Assembly (NCBI RefSeq): GCF_002884975.1
Contig: NZ_PJKB01000001.1
Location: 954,596 to 1,018,595, forward strand
Source of the DNA: Akkermansia muciniphila
GTDB lineage: Bacteria; Verrucomicrobiota; Verrucomicrobiia; Verrucomicrobiales; Akkermansiaceae
DNA length: 64,000 nucleotides
Reading direction: 5' to 3'
Shown: piece by piece, positions 53,288 to 62,100 of the stretch
Layout: each line of letters begins with the position of its first letter
Numbering within the stretch: the first letter of the stretch is position 1
Position numbers and translations under genes: made by a program
The notes under the pieces: generated by a model
Databases searched by the model: none
The model's input: the letters and a program-made list of their open reading frames with translations, nothing else
Told to the model about the DNA's origin: nothing

Positions 53288-54556
53288 ATGCCTAAATATC
53301 AATATACAGCACTTGACCATAAAGGCGACCAGAAAACGGGTACCCTGGAGGCCAATTCCGAAGCGGAGGCCATGGAATCCATCCGGGCGCATGGCCTGTA
53401 CCCCACCCAGATCGTAGAAGCGGGCAAGGGCAAGATCCAGCAAACTCCCGCCGCCAAGAAGAAGGCCAAGGGAGCCAAAGGACAAAAAGGCAAGCTGGGC
53501 GGCAGGATCAAGGCGAAGGCCCTGATGATTTTCACCCGCCAGCTGGCCACCCTGATTGACGCAGGGCTCCCCCTGCTCCAAAGCTTGAACGTGCTGGCCA
53601 AGCAGGAAGCCAACCCCAACCTGCGCGTGACCATTGAAGCCCTGGGCGATTCCGTTCAGGGGGGCTCCACCTTCTCGGAAGCCCTGGCCCAGCACCCCAG
53701 GATCTTTGACCGCCTGTTCGTGAACATGGTAAAGGCCGGTGAACTGGGCGGTGTGCTGGAAGTAGTGCTGAACCGCCTGGCGGAATACCAGGAAAAGGCG
53801 CAGAAACTGAAGAGCAAGGTGATCACCGCCATGGTGTACCCCTCCATCGTCCTGTTCATTGCGGTAGGCATCGTGATCTTCCTGATGCTGGTCATCGTTC
53901 CCAAGTTCAAAGCCATGTTCGCGGAACAGGGCAGTGAGCTTCCCGCCATTTCCGAGTTCGTGTTCGGCCTCAGTGACTGGTTCATGGCCGCTCCGTTCTT
54001 CGTGCCGAATGCCGTTATTCTGGCCGCCGTCATCGCCATCCTGTACGCCGTCTTCACGGCCATGAGCAAGACGCCCAACGGACGCCGCAAGATTGACACG
54101 GCCCTGTTGACCATGCCCGTCATCGGCAACGTGCAGAGCAAAAGCGCCATCGCCCGCTTCGCCCGTACCTTCGGCACGCTGGTCACTTCCGGCGTCCCCA
54201 TTCTCCAGGCCCTCACCATCACCAAGGACACTGCCGGAAACATGATCGTGGGGGACGCCATCGGCCTTATCCATGATTCCGTGAAGGAAGGGGAATCCGT
54301 CGTCACGCCCATGTCCTCCTCCAAGCTTTTCCCGCCCATGGTGATTTCCATGGTGGACGTGGGTGAAGAAACCGGCCAGCTTCCGGACATGCTCCTCAAG
54401 ATTGCGGACGTTTACGATGATGAAGTGGATAACGCCGTGGGGGCCATGACCTCCATGCTGGAACCCATCATGATCGTGTTCCTGGCCGTAGTTGTGGGCG
54501 GCATCGTGTTCGCCATGTTCCTGCCTCTTCTGCAGGTCATTGAGAAAATGGGTTAA
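53288..54556 (+). CDS. Type II secretion/type IV pilus inner-membrane protein (GspF/PilC)
   Basis: GspF/PilC proteins form the inner-membrane platform that the ATPase acts on. The 422-residue protein has a short N-terminal MPKYQYTALDHKGDQKTGTL region of the family. A Lys-rich linker near residue 60 and two homologous T2SSF domains (about 77-200 and 280-400) follow. FTRQLATLIDAGLPLLQSL opens the first and FARTFGTLVTSGVPILQAL the second. Three transmembrane helices fit. It follows the second ATPase gene by 66 bp and precedes the pseudopilin gene. Confidence 0.93.
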   Translation: MPKYQYTALDHKGDQKTGTLEANSEAEAMESIRAHGLYPTQIVEAGKGKIQQTPAAKKKAKGAKGQKGKLGGRIKAKALMIFTRQLATLIDAGLPLLQSLNVLAKQEANPNLRVTIEALGDSVQGGSTFSEALAQHPRIFDRLFVNMVKAGELGGVLEVVLNRLAEYQEKAQKLKSKVITAMVYPSIVLFIAVGIVIFLMLVIVPKFKAMFAEQGSELPAISEFVFGLSDWFMAAPFFVPNAVILAAVIAILYAVFTAMSKTPNGRRKIDTALLTMPVIGNVQSKSAIARFARTFGTLVTSGVPILQALTITKDTAGNMIVGDAIGLIHDSVKEGESVVTPMSSSKLFPPMVISMVDVGEETGQLPDMLLKIADVYDDEVDNAVGAMTSMLEPIMIVFLAVVVGGIVFAMFLPLLQVIEKMG

Positions 54557-54577
54557 CCCTCCTCCAAAGCAGACCAG

Positions 54578-55246
54578 ATGAAGATTCGCTCCGCATACAG
54601 CCGCCTCCGGGCGGCACAGGGCTTCACCCTCATGGAAATCCTGGTGGTGATGGTCATCATCGTGGTGCTTGCCACGCTGACCATCTCCATCTACACCTGG
54701 CTTGAAACCAGGAAGAACGAGCAGGCCACGGAGTCCATTGTCCGCAAGATTGAAATGGGGCTGGAAAGCTACCACAGCGACCATGACCGCTACCCCTACG
54801 GTACGGAAGCCCCCTTCAACAACCACGGAGTAGCTGTGGCGAACGGCGAGGAGTACAGCTCCAATGTCGTGTACATGGCCCTCTTCGGCGACCACAAGAA
54901 TGAAGGCATGCCTTCCAGGGATACCACCATTTATAATGATGAGCTGAATCCCGCCACCCAGCCCAAGAGCAACCCGACCGTCCGGGAGGTCCATGTGAAG
55001 GGCAAGGACGGCAGGCCCGTCACGCTTTACATCCTGGCGGACCCGTGGGGGTCACCCTACCGCTACCGCCTGGGCAGCGAGCAAGCCATTCCCTCCAAAT
55101 CCGCCAGCGCAAAGAACCTGAAAATGGGGAACGGCATGAATCCGGATTACGATTTCTGGTCCTTCGGAAAGGACAGTGACAGTGACCTGAAAGACCCGCA
55201 CGCCCCTGAAAACGAGGATGACATAGGCAACCTGCCGAAGTTCTGA
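54578..55246 (+). CDS. GspG-like major pseudopilin
   Basis: Pseudopilins form the short periplasmic pseudopilus. The 222-residue protein has a type III leader: a positively charged N-terminus, then the prepilin-peptidase site AAQG/FTLMEIL with Glu at mature position 5, then a hydrophobic helix. The C-terminal GspG signature reads DPWGSPYRYR near residue 152, and DYDFWSFGKDSDSD near 190 supplies acidic residues like the calcium site of GspG. It is longer than common GspG, with an insert in the middle. It is the last gene of the operon. The prepilin peptidase and the outer-membrane secretin are not in this window. Confidence 0.88.
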   Translation: MKIRSAYSRLRAAQGFTLMEILVVMVIIVVLATLTISIYTWLETRKNEQATESIVRKIEMGLESYHSDHDRYPYGTEAPFNNHGVAVANGEEYSSNVVYMALFGDHKNEGMPSRDTTIYNDELNPATQPKSNPTVREVHVKGKDGRPVTLYILADPWGSPYRYRLGSEQAIPSKSASAKNLKMGNGMNPDYDFWSFGKDSDSDLKDPHAPENEDDIGNLPKF

Positions 55247-55381
55247 TCCTTCCGTTTTTCCGCGCGCCACGCCTTTTTCAGCAGCCTTCCCTCCCGCCCT
55301 TGCGGAGGAAAGGCTGCTCTGCGTACAGGGCACTATTTTCTGGCATCCGGAAAGCCTCTGGCGTATGATGCGGGCACTGCC

Positions 55382-56326
55382 ATGAAACGAATTTCCCTGA
55401 TCGTTCCCTGCCTGAATGAGGAACAGGCCATTCCGGCGTTCAAACAAGAGGTGGACCGGGTTTTCAAGGAGCACCTGGAGGGATATGCCCCGGAACTTAT
55501 CTTTGTGGATGACGGCTCCACAGACCGTACCCTGGAGATCATCAAGGAGCTGGCGGAACATTCTCCGGAGGTGAAGTTTATTTCCTTTTCCCGCAATTTC
55601 GGGAAGGAAGCGGCTATTTACGCGGGGCTGGAAGCGGCCACGGGGGATTATGCAGCCGTCATGGACGTGGACCTTCAGGACCCCCCGTCCCTGCTTCCGG
55701 AGATGGTGAAAGCCATTGCCGAGGAAGGGTACGACTGCGCCGGAACGCGCCGCGTCACCCGGAAGGGGGAACCGCCGCTGCGCTCTTTCTTTGCACGCGC
55801 CTTTTACAAGACGATTCACCGGATATCGGACACCCACATCGTGGACGGCGCCCGGGATTACAAGCTGATGACGCGCCCCGTGCTGGAAGCCCTGCTTTCC
55901 CTGAAGGAGTACAACCGCTTTTCCAAAGGCTTGTACGAATGGGTGGGTTTCCGCACCAAATGGTTTGAGTATGAGAATGTGGAACGGGTGGCGGGAGAGA
56001 CCAAATGGTCTTTCTTCAAACTGTTCCTGTACTCCATTGAAGGCATTGTGGCCTTCTCCACAGCCCCCCTGGCCCTGGCCTCCATCATGGGGGTCATGCT
56101 TTCCTTCATCTCCTTCCTTGCCATCATCGCGCTGACGGTCCGGGAACTGATCTGGCCCCACTCCGCCTACGGCTGGACTTCCATGGTCTGCGTTTTCTGC
56201 CTGATGGGCGGCATTGTCCTGCTGTGCCTGGGCATCCTGGGCCAGTACCTGGCCAAGACCTATACGGAGGTCAAAAAACGCCCCATCTACATCGCCAGGG
56301 AACGCTCCATCAGTCCCTCCAAATAA
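55382..56326 (+). CDS. Membrane glycosyltransferase family 2 (GtrB/DPM-like)
   Basis: Proteins of this type transfer a sugar from UDP-sugar to undecaprenyl or dolichyl phosphate. The 314-residue protein has the GT-A core with VPCLNEE near residue 9, FVDDGSTDRT near 41, VDLQDPPSLL near 99 and the DYKLM block near 160. At the C-terminus two transmembrane helices (about 230-255 and 268-292) are followed by a short cytoplasmic tail, exactly the GtrB/YfdH plan. The acceptor is inferred from the family. The second glycosyltransferase gene follows 8 bp downstream. Confidence 0.88.
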   Translation: MKRISLIVPCLNEEQAIPAFKQEVDRVFKEHLEGYAPELIFVDDGSTDRTLEIIKELAEHSPEVKFISFSRNFGKEAAIYAGLEAATGDYAAVMDVDLQDPPSLLPEMVKAIAEEGYDCAGTRRVTRKGEPPLRSFFARAFYKTIHRISDTHIVDGARDYKLMTRPVLEALLSLKEYNRFSKGLYEWVGFRTKWFEYENVERVAGETKWSFFKLFLYSIEGIVAFSTAPLALASIMGVMLSFISFLAIIALTVRELIWPHSAYGWTSMVCVFCLMGGIVLLCLGILGQYLAKTYTEVKKRPIYIARERSISPSK

Positions 56327-56334
56327 AATTTTCC

Positions 56335-57156
56335 ATGGATACCGAGCCGGATTTCAGCATCGTCACGCCCAGCTACAATTACGCCGATTATGTGCGGGAG
56401 TGCATTGAAAGCGTCAGGAACCAGGAAGGCGCCACGTTTGAGCACATCATCCAGGACGCCGGCTCCACAGACGGAACGCTGGACATCCTGAACTCCTACC
56501 CGCACCTGAAATTGCATGTGGAGAAGGATTCCGGCATGTCGGAGGGCATTAACCGCGGCTTCCGGAGGGCGCGCGGCAAGTGGGTCATGTGGCTGAATAC
56601 GGACGACAGGCTGCTGCCTGGCGCCCTGGCGGCTGTCAAGGCCTTCGCGGATTCCCGCCCGGAGGCGGACATCGTGCACGGGGCCTGGAACTTCATTGAT
56701 GCGGACGGGACCGTCCAGCGGCCCATGAAAGCCCTTCCCTACAGCCTTAACATGCATATCTGGTACGGCACGTACCTGGCCTCCACCGCACTGTTCCTGC
56801 GCAGGAGCACCACGATTGAAGAAGGATTCCTGCTGGACGAACGGTTCCACTACGACATGGACGGGGAGTATTACGCCCGCCTGGGCCGCGCCGGAAAGAA
56901 GTTTGTCCATTATAACAGGCTGCTGGCGGATTTCCGCTGGCACGGCGGCAACCTGAGCGCCCCCAATGTGGAACTCCGGGACATGGACGCCGAGTTAAAG
57001 CGCCAGAAGCAGCACAGCGAGGACGCAGCCATCAAGCGCGTTTACGGTTATTCCTTTTCCAGGCATAGCTGCAACAATATCCTGGACGGCCTGATGCGGG
57101 AGGCCTACCGGATGAAAAAAGCCTTCCTGTACCTGGCCACTCCCTGGGAAAAGTAA
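56335..57156 (+). CDS. Glycosyltransferase family 2
   Basis: The 273-residue soluble protein begins DFSIVTPSYNYADYVRECIESV. It continues with QDAGSTDGTLDIL near residue 39 and the metal-binding WLNTDD near residue 82, all of the GT-A fold used by WcaA/SpsA-like enzymes. GEYYARLGRAGKKF near residue 179 is the acceptor side. No membrane segment is present. It is co-transcribed with the preceding GtrB-like gene (8-bp gap). The frame is open from 56224, but 56335 is the start that gives a normal family N-terminus. Confidence 0.85.
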   Translation: MDTEPDFSIVTPSYNYADYVRECIESVRNQEGATFEHIIQDAGSTDGTLDILNSYPHLKLHVEKDSGMSEGINRGFRRARGKWVMWLNTDDRLLPGALAAVKAFADSRPEADIVHGAWNFIDADGTVQRPMKALPYSLNMHIWYGTYLASTALFLRRSTTIEEGFLLDERFHYDMDGEYYARLGRAGKKFVHYNRLLADFRWHGGNLSAPNVELRDMDAELKRQKQHSEDAAIKRVYGYSFSRHSCNNILDGLMREAYRMKKAFLYLATPWEK

Positions 57157-57252
57157 TTTGCCTTTTTCCGGTCTCCCCCTCCCTTCCCTGCGGCCGCAGG
57201 ACATGCCTGCCCCATGGCCCCCATCCTTCTGCGGGGTTTATCCCCCGGCACG

Positions 57253-57288
57253 GCAAGAGCCGCAGCCTTATCAAGCCGCGGCTCTTGC
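57253..57288. terminator. Hairpin between convergent glycosyltransferase and ndk genes
   Basis: GCAAGAGCCGC (57253-57263) pairs with GCGGCTCTTGC (57278-57288), an 11-bp perfect stem with a 14-nt loop. There is no T run on either side. Its location between convergent genes suggests a shared terminator. Confidence 0.5.
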
Positions 57289-57314
57289 AAACCGGAGGTA
57301 AAAAAGGCAAAGCC

Positions 57315-57770
57315 TCAGTTAAGGCTGTCAAACAGCTCTTCTTCACGGAAGAACCGTACCAGTTCCACGGCGGCTGATTCGCGGCTGTCGGAAGCATGGC
57401 AGATGTTCATCATGCTGTCCGTTCCATAATCACCGCGGATGGTGCCTTTCTGCGCCTTCTGGGAGTTGGTGGGCCCCAGCAGTTCACGCACGCGCACGAT
57501 CACGCCCGGCCCCTTCAGGGCGATGGCGATAACCGGGGAGCTGGTCATGAAATCAAGCAGTTTCGGGAACAGCAGTTCCCCGTTGACCACAAGGTCCAGA
57601 ATATGGGAGTAATGCTCCCGGAGCACGGGCTCGTCAAGCTGGATCATCTTAATGCCGCGCAGGCGAAACCCTTCGGACAAAAAACGTTTTAAAATGGTGC
57701 CGGAAAGGTTTTTCCGCACGCAATCGGGTTTGAGCAGAACCAGCGTTGTTTCTTCTTGAGTGTTTGGCAT
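57315..57770 (-). CDS. ndk: Nucleoside diphosphate kinase
   Basis: Ndk moves the terminal phosphate from ATP to nucleoside diphosphates through a phosphohistidine. The 151-residue protein has TLVLLKPDCVRKNL near the start, GPTNSQKAQKGTIRGDYG near residue 99 and the active-site H125 in NICHASDS. The usual sequence is NxxHGSDS, so Ala replaces Gly here. The gene is monocistronic. It lies on the opposite strand to the glycosyltransferases. Confidence 0.95.
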   Translation of the reverse strand: MPNTQEETTLVLLKPDCVRKNLSGTILKRFLSEGFRLRGIKMIQLDEPVLREHYSHILDLVVNGELLFPKLLDFMTSSPVIAIALKGPGVIVRVRELLGPTNSQKAQKGTIRGDYGTDSMMNICHASDSRESAAVELVRFFREEELFDSLN

Positions 57771-57873
57771 AAAATTAGCGAAGTTTCAGGATGAAGTGAG
57801 GGAATTACACCCTAATCTCCGGCAGGTCAAGGATAATTGCGCAGCTGGTCTTTTCCGCCGGGCAAGGAATTCG

Positions 57874-58662
57874 TCACAGGTTTCTCTTGTAGGAATCACA
57901 CCGGTTCTTCCATCCGGCAAGCCAGCGCGCCTCCCCGCGCCCCGCCGGACTGTTGTCCACGCGCCGCTGAAGCACCCTTTTGGCCGCCTCCGCAAACTCC
58001 GCCGCCGCAGGCTGCCCCGGAGCGGCGGGGCGCATTTCCTCCAGCACCTGCATGAGCCCCCAGCCCTGGCCGCGGTACCTTTCTGCGGGATTGGTCCCCT
58101 CCCCCTTGAAATTCACGTAGTCAATCAGCGCGTACATGCCGTTGGGCGCCATCGCCACGGCATTATACCGTGCCGCCATCTCCGCCGGACGCCGGGACTG
58201 GCTCCTGATGCGGCCCAGGGCGGCCACGGACCTGCTGATGATAAAATCCGCCTGCATCTGAAGGGCCGCAGGGCTGGCCAGCCACTGCCGCATCCGTTCC
58301 GGCAGGCCGCCGCGGACGTCCGCCGCTTCAAACTCCCTCCTGGTGCGCCATGGGGCCGCGCCGGAAAACCATTCCGGCACGCGGGCGCCCCTTTTCCGGC
58401 AAAACTGGACAAAGGAAGGGAAGCTTTCCTCAAACCTTTCCGTGACCCCGGCGGGGAACCAGATGAAATGCCCGATGCCCAGGGAGGGGAATGCCTCACC
58501 CCTGTTCCAGGAAACCAGCCCCCTGACGGTTCCGGCGCATTCGTTCTGCCAGATTTTACGCGCGATTTTCGCCTTCACCTCCCCCGCATCCGGAGCTGCC
58601 TGAACCCAGCCGGGCACGCAGCACGCCAGCATCAGAAGACAACCTGCCATTTTTATATGCAT
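57874..58662 (-). CDS. Secreted lysozyme-like protein
   Basis: The 262-residue protein has a signal peptide (about 1-23, MAGCLLMLACCVPGWVQA). The mature N-terminus contains E41 in IWQNECAGTVRGLVSWN, then SLGIGHFIW at about 60-68. A Glu followed some 20 residues later by G-I-G-H recalls the active-site geometry of phage-type lysozymes, but I could not confirm the fold. A frame upstream is open to 58956, but the signal peptide fixes the start near 58662 (or 58650). It is divergent from the pseudouridine synthase gene. Confidence 0.6.
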   Translation of the reverse strand: MHIKMAGCLLMLACCVPGWVQAAPDAGEVKAKIARKIWQNECAGTVRGLVSWNRGEAFPSLGIGHFIWFPAGVTERFEESFPSFVQFCRKRGARVPEWFSGAAPWRTRREFEAADVRGGLPERMRQWLASPAALQMQADFIISRSVAALGRIRSQSRRPAEMAARYNAVAMAPNGMYALIDYVNFKGEGTNPAERYRGQGWGLMQVLEEMRPAAPGQPAAAEFAEAAKRVLQRRVDNSPAGRGEARWLAGWKNRCDSYKRNL

Positions 58663-58755
58663 GGAGGTACTTTCCTTTCCCGGCGGGGACAAGTCAAGCC
58701 GCTTCAATTTCTCGTGCCAGGGACGGAGGCACATGTTATATTTGCCCCGCACGGC

Positions 58756-59322
58756 ATGATTCTGGCATTCAACAAACCTTACGGGGTCCTCTCCCAATTC
58801 ACGCGGGAAGCGCCCCACCACCGGACACTGGCGGAATTCGGCTTTCCCTCCGGCGTGTATCCCGTCGGCAGGCTGGACGCGGATTCTGAAGGCCTGCTCC
58901 TTTTGTCTGATGAGAAAGCCCTGGTGGACCGCCTCCTGAACCCCGCCAACCGTCATCCCAGAACCTACTGGAGCCAGGTGGAAGGCATCCCATCCGCCGC
59001 GAACCTGCTCCCTCTGGAACGCGGCGGGCTCTCCATCCGGGGCTACCGCACGCTCCCCTGCCGGGTGAGCCTCATGAACCGGGAGCCGGACGTGCCGCCC
59101 CGGAATCCCCCCGTGCGCTACCGCGCCGCCATTCCCACCTCCTGGCTGGAACTGACTCTGGTGGAGGGTAAAAACCGCCAGGTGCGGCGCATGACCGCCG
59201 CCATCGGCTTTCCCACGCTCCGGCTTCTGCGCGCCGGGATAAGCGGGTTCCCGCTGGACGGACTGGAACCAGGCTCATGGAAGGAGCTGACTCCCCGTGA
59301 ACGAAGGGAGCTCATGCCGTAA
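58756..59322 (+). CDS. rRNA pseudouridine synthase (RluE-like)
   Basis: The 188-residue protein is a short RsuA/RluE-type pseudouridine synthase without an S4 domain. The signature is NKPYGVLSQFT at 6-16 and VGRLDADSEGLLLLS near residue 37, with the catalytic Asp. GKNRQVRRMTAAIGFPTLRLLR near residue 138 is the second conserved block. RluE in E. coli modifies 23S rRNA U2457, and the same target is likely but not shown. The frame is open far upstream; the ATG at 58756 gives the family length. Confidence 0.88.
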   Translation: MILAFNKPYGVLSQFTREAPHHRTLAEFGFPSGVYPVGRLDADSEGLLLLSDEKALVDRLLNPANRHPRTYWSQVEGIPSAANLLPLERGGLSIRGYRTLPCRVSLMNREPDVPPRNPPVRYRAAIPTSWLELTLVEGKNRQVRRMTAAIGFPTLRLLRAGISGFPLDGLEPGSWKELTPRERRELMP

Positions 59323-59397
59323 TATAGGCTTGCTTATGGGCAGGGGGAGCCTTTATATGTCTTTCCGCATCAGGAGATCCTATCCAAACATTTTTAC

Positions 59398-59619
59398 ATG
59401 AAAGCCGAACTCGTCGAACAAGCCTCCAAAATCATTTCCGAGCCCCAGATGCTGATCAACGTGGTTTCCCGCCGCGTCGCCCAGCTCAATAATGGCCGCG
59501 CTCCCTTGGTTCCCACCACCCCCCACATGGGTAACGCGAACATTGCCCTGACGGAGATCGTTGAAGGCAAGCTCGTCTACCATGCAGAGTCAGACAGTCT
59601 CGAAGAAGGCAACCAGTAA
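59398..59619 (+). CDS. rpoZ: RNA polymerase omega subunit
   Basis: The omega subunit helps assemble and stabilise RNA polymerase. The 73-residue protein contains LINVVSRRVAQLNNGRAPLV and then IALTEIVEGKLVY, the usual pattern of RpoZ. It is followed by a terminator and then smpB, with no spoT or gmk gene nearby, unlike in Proteobacteria. Confidence 0.85.
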   Translation: MKAELVEQASKIISEPQMLINVVSRRVAQLNNGRAPLVPTTPHMGNANIALTEIVEGKLVYHAESDSLEEGNQ

Positions 59620-59683
59620 AAAACCTCCTCTCCCTATTGCCGTTCCGGCCCGGATTTCCGCACGGAACATCCCATTTCAACCA

Positions 59684-59714
59684 GGCCCCGGCTCTTCCAG
59701 TCCGGGGCCTTTTC
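59684..59714 (+). terminator. Terminator after rpoZ
   Basis: GGCCCCGG (59684-59691) pairs with CCGGGGCC (59702-59709), followed by TTTTC. Confidence 0.75.
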
Positions 59715-59733
59715 ATCCCTCCCCCCCTCAACC

Positions 59734-60192
59734 ATGAGTTCCGACATCTCCACCAACAAAAAAGCCCGCCGGGATTATGAAATCCTGGACACCTACGAAT
59801 GCGGCATGGAGCTCAAGGGAACGGAGGTAAAATCCATCCGCTCCGGGAAGGTGAACATAGCGGATTCCTTCGCCAGGGTGGAAAACGGCCAGATGCTCCT
59901 GTACGGCTGTGACATCCAGCCGTGGGAAACCGCCGGAGAATTCTTCCAGCACCAGTCCCGCCGCCCGCGCCGCCTGCTGCTCCACAAACGGGAAATTTTC
60001 AAACTGGAACAACAGACCTCCCAGAAAGGGTGCTCCCTGGTAGCCCTGAAGCTGTACTGGAAAAACGGCAAGGTAAAGCTGGCTCTGGGCCTGGGCAAGG
60101 GCAAGACCCACCGCGACCAGCGCTATGACCTGAAAGCCCGCGTGGAAATGCGGGAAGCCCAGCGGGAAGTGGCGCGCATCAACCGCCGCTAA
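59734..60192 (+). CDS. smpB: SsrA-binding protein SmpB
   Basis: SmpB carries tmRNA to stalled ribosomes. The 152-residue protein has ARRDYEILDTYECGMELKGTEVKSIR near residue 10 (conserved beta-barrel), QQTSQKGCSLVALKLYWKNGKVK near residue 89 and the C-terminal LGLGKGKTHRDQRYDLK typical of the family. Length is normal. The tmRNA gene ssrA was not found in the window. Confidence 0.97.
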   Translation: MSSDISTNKKARRDYEILDTYECGMELKGTEVKSIRSGKVNIADSFARVENGQMLLYGCDIQPWETAGEFFQHQSRRPRRLLLHKREIFKLEQQTSQKGCSLVALKLYWKNGKVKLALGLGKGKTHRDQRYDLKARVEMREAQREVARINRR

Positions 60193-60236
60193 TTCAAACG
60201 GCGTCTGAACGGTCCCCCTCTTTCCGGTGGCGTTCC

Positions 60237-60800
60237 TTACAGCTTCCAGTCTACAGGCAGTTCCACCGTACCGCCTTTCTTGTCATCATAACGGATGAAA
60301 CCGTGCTCTGCCCCGTACCAGTGCACGTCCCGCGTCACCTTCACGTCAAAGCAGCAGTAGCGGGCAATCTCCATCAGTATATCCGTATTGCCCGTCTGCA
60401 CGTACTCCGCCCACCACTTGAGGGCCTGGGTCCCTACGGCCGTTTTTGAAGAACCGATGGAAGCGGCCGCCACGGAATCCAGCTTGACGCGCACGCCTCC
60501 CCGCTGTTCGATGTCCTTGCAAAGGTCCAGATTGTTGGTGATGTCCACCATGTTCCACATCGTATAGCGCTGAAGCACGCCGTAGTCGAAATGCTCGTGA
60601 TTGTACCCAACCACCAGGTCGGCCTGGCGGAGCTGAAGGATCAGGTCATCAATCATCTCCTCGGAATAAATCGTGTACTTGCCGGAGGCCGTGGAGTAAG
60701 TCACGCCCACGGAAACGCGCATGTCCGCCGTATTGTGCCAGCCGCCCACCTCCGCCGCGGAATGACGGGTTTCCAAGTCAAAATACACGATGTCTCTCAT
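60237..60800 (-). CDS. RNase H-like 3'-5' exonuclease domain protein
   Basis: The 187-residue protein has an RNase H-like fold resembling YprB-type and DnaQ-like nucleases: the first acidic motif YFDLET near residue 5, then LVVGYNHEHFDYGVL near 63, and the last acidic patch YCCFDVKVTRDVHWYG near 150. Those give the DEDD-type acidic set. A GTG start at 60827 is possible, but the ATG at 60800 (MRDIVYFDLE) is preferred. Substrate is unknown. It is divergent from trmL. Confidence 0.75.
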   Translation of the reverse strand: MRDIVYFDLETRHSAAEVGGWHNTADMRVSVGVTYSTASGKYTIYSEEMIDDLILQLRQADLVVGYNHEHFDYGVLQRYTMWNMVDITNNLDLCKDIEQRGGVRVKLDSVAAASIGSSKTAVGTQALKWWAEYVQTGNTDILMEIARYCCFDVKVTRDVHWYGAEHGFIRYDDKKGGTVELPVDWKL

Positions 60801-60880
60801 CGGAAGAAAACGTACATGATTTGCCACTTTTGGACAAGTCTCACTTGAACGGAAGGCGCGTTTGTGGTGAGAATAGGCGC

Positions 60881-61345
60881 ATGCAGCCCCGTTTCCACAT
60901 CGTCATGTTCCATCCGGAAATTCCGCATAACACGGGGGCGGCCGGGCGTCTGGCGCTGGCTACGGGGTCCAGGCTGCACCTGGTCAGGCCGCTGGGGTTC
61001 AGCCTGGATGAAAAGCACGTGCGCCGCACAGGCCTTGATTACTGGGCCAAAGTGGACCTCCGCGTATGGGAAAGCCTGGAGGAGCTCCAGCAGGCAGCGG
61101 ACCCCGGCGCGCGATTCTGGTACCTGACCACGAAGGCGCGCCGCTCCCACTGGGATGCGGAACTCCGGGAGGGGGATTACCTTGTCTTCGGCCCGGAATC
61201 CCGCGGCCTGCCGGAAAGCCTGCTGAAAGAACATGCAGATACGGCCCTGACCATTCCCATGCCCGGGGAAGGCTCCCGCAGCCTGAACCTTTCTACCGCC
61301 GTAGCCATCGTCCTTTATGAAGGGCTGCGCCAGGCCGGCATTTAA
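60881..61345 (+). CDS. trmL: tRNA (cytidine(34)-2'-O)-methyltransferase TrmL
   Basis: TrmL methylates the wobble ribose of tRNA-Leu. The 154-residue protein is a small SPOUT enzyme with a C-terminal trefoil knot: HIVMFHPEIPHNTGAAGRLA near residue 6, VFGPESRGLP near residue 102, and IPMPGEGSRSLNLSTAVAIVLYE near residue 125. These are the three SPOUT motifs. The ATG at 60881 is used because the upstream frame is not family-like. Confidence 0.92.
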   Translation: MQPRFHIVMFHPEIPHNTGAAGRLALATGSRLHLVRPLGFSLDEKHVRRTGLDYWAKVDLRVWESLEELQQAADPGARFWYLTTKARRSHWDAELREGDYLVFGPESRGLPESLLKEHADTALTIPMPGEGSRSLNLSTAVAIVLYEGLRQAGI

Positions 61346-61412
61346 TACGTAAAACGGAAGGGCCTTCCTACTGCCGCGCCCCCCTGGCGGTCACGGGACA
61401 TGAATACCCGGA

Positions 61413-62021
61413 TCAGGAGGAAATGGAATCCGCGCCCTTCCGGCGCCAGGGGCGCACCAGGTAAAAGAGCACCAAGGCGGCCACGGCTCCGCAGGTATCG
61501 CAGAACATGTCCTTCTGGGCGTCCCAGATGTCTCCCTGGGAGCCGAGAAAGTCATTGGCGTCATTCCCGCCCACGATGACCGCGTACTGCCATTCAATGA
61601 TCTCATAGGAAGCAGCTACAGCCATCACGAAGAAGAGCCCGAAAATCCCAGCAAGCACCTTCCCCGCATATTGCCTGCGCACCAGGTATTCCGCCACGGG
61701 GAAGGCATAAAACCCCACTGTAAAATGAGCCACGCGGTCAAAGGGGTTCCGGTGCGCTCCGACAAGTTCCCGGAACCATTCAAAGGGCACTTCCGCAAAA
61801 GTGTAATGCGCGCCCACCGTGTGGCACGCCAGCCAGAAAAACATCAGCGTATAGGACCAGTTGCTGAAACGGAATTTCCGGAATCCCGCCGCCAGGAAAA
61901 CCACCACCAGTACCACGGGAATCACCTCCGCCACCCAGACGGAACGGGAGCTGGGGGAAATACCCAGAACAATGAACAACAGGGAGAATACGGACAGCAG
62001 GTAGAACGGATAGTTTTTCAT
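61413..62021 (-). CDS. YjdF-like integral membrane protein (DUF2238)
   Basis: The 202-residue protein has about six hydrophobic helices. HTVGAHYTFAEVPFEW near residue 67, NPFDRVAHFTVGFYAFPVAEYL near 91 and FLGSQGDIWDAQKDMFCDTCGA near 158 are the conserved DUF2238/YjdF pattern. Conserved Asp and His residues in the helices might bind a metal or proton. The function is not known in the family. The start at 62021 is chosen because an earlier ATG at 62072 would fall within the gltA terminator. Confidence 0.85.
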   Translation of the reverse strand: MKNYPFYLLSVFSLLFIVLGISPSSRSVWVAEVIPVVLVVVFLAAGFRKFRFSNWSYTLMFFWLACHTVGAHYTFAEVPFEWFRELVGAHRNPFDRVAHFTVGFYAFPVAEYLVRRQYAGKVLAGIFGLFFVMAVAASYEIIEWQYAVIVGGNDANDFLGSQGDIWDAQKDMFCDTCGAVAALVLFYLVRPWRRKGADSISS

Positions 62022-62048
62022 GGGAGAGAAAGGGAGAGAGGATGATGC

Positions 62049-62084
62049 AAAAAAGGCGCCGGAGATAAACATCCAGCGCCTTTT
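62049..62084 (-). terminator. Terminator of gltA
   Basis: Read on the minus strand, AAAAGGCGC (62084-62076) pairs with GCGCCTTTT (62059-62051) and continues into TT, just after the citrate synthase stop codon. Confidence 0.8.
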
Positions 62085-62100
62085 CCGTTAAAAAACCTTG

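Noticed and set aside
57760-58755. N-terminal extension of the pseudouridine synthase frame
   Set aside because: The extension lies opposite the secreted lysozyme-like gene and has low-complexity Arg/Pro-rich sequence. The true start is near 58756.
59323-60236. tmRNA gene near smpB
   Set aside because: The short gaps around smpB are too small and have no tRNA-like ends.
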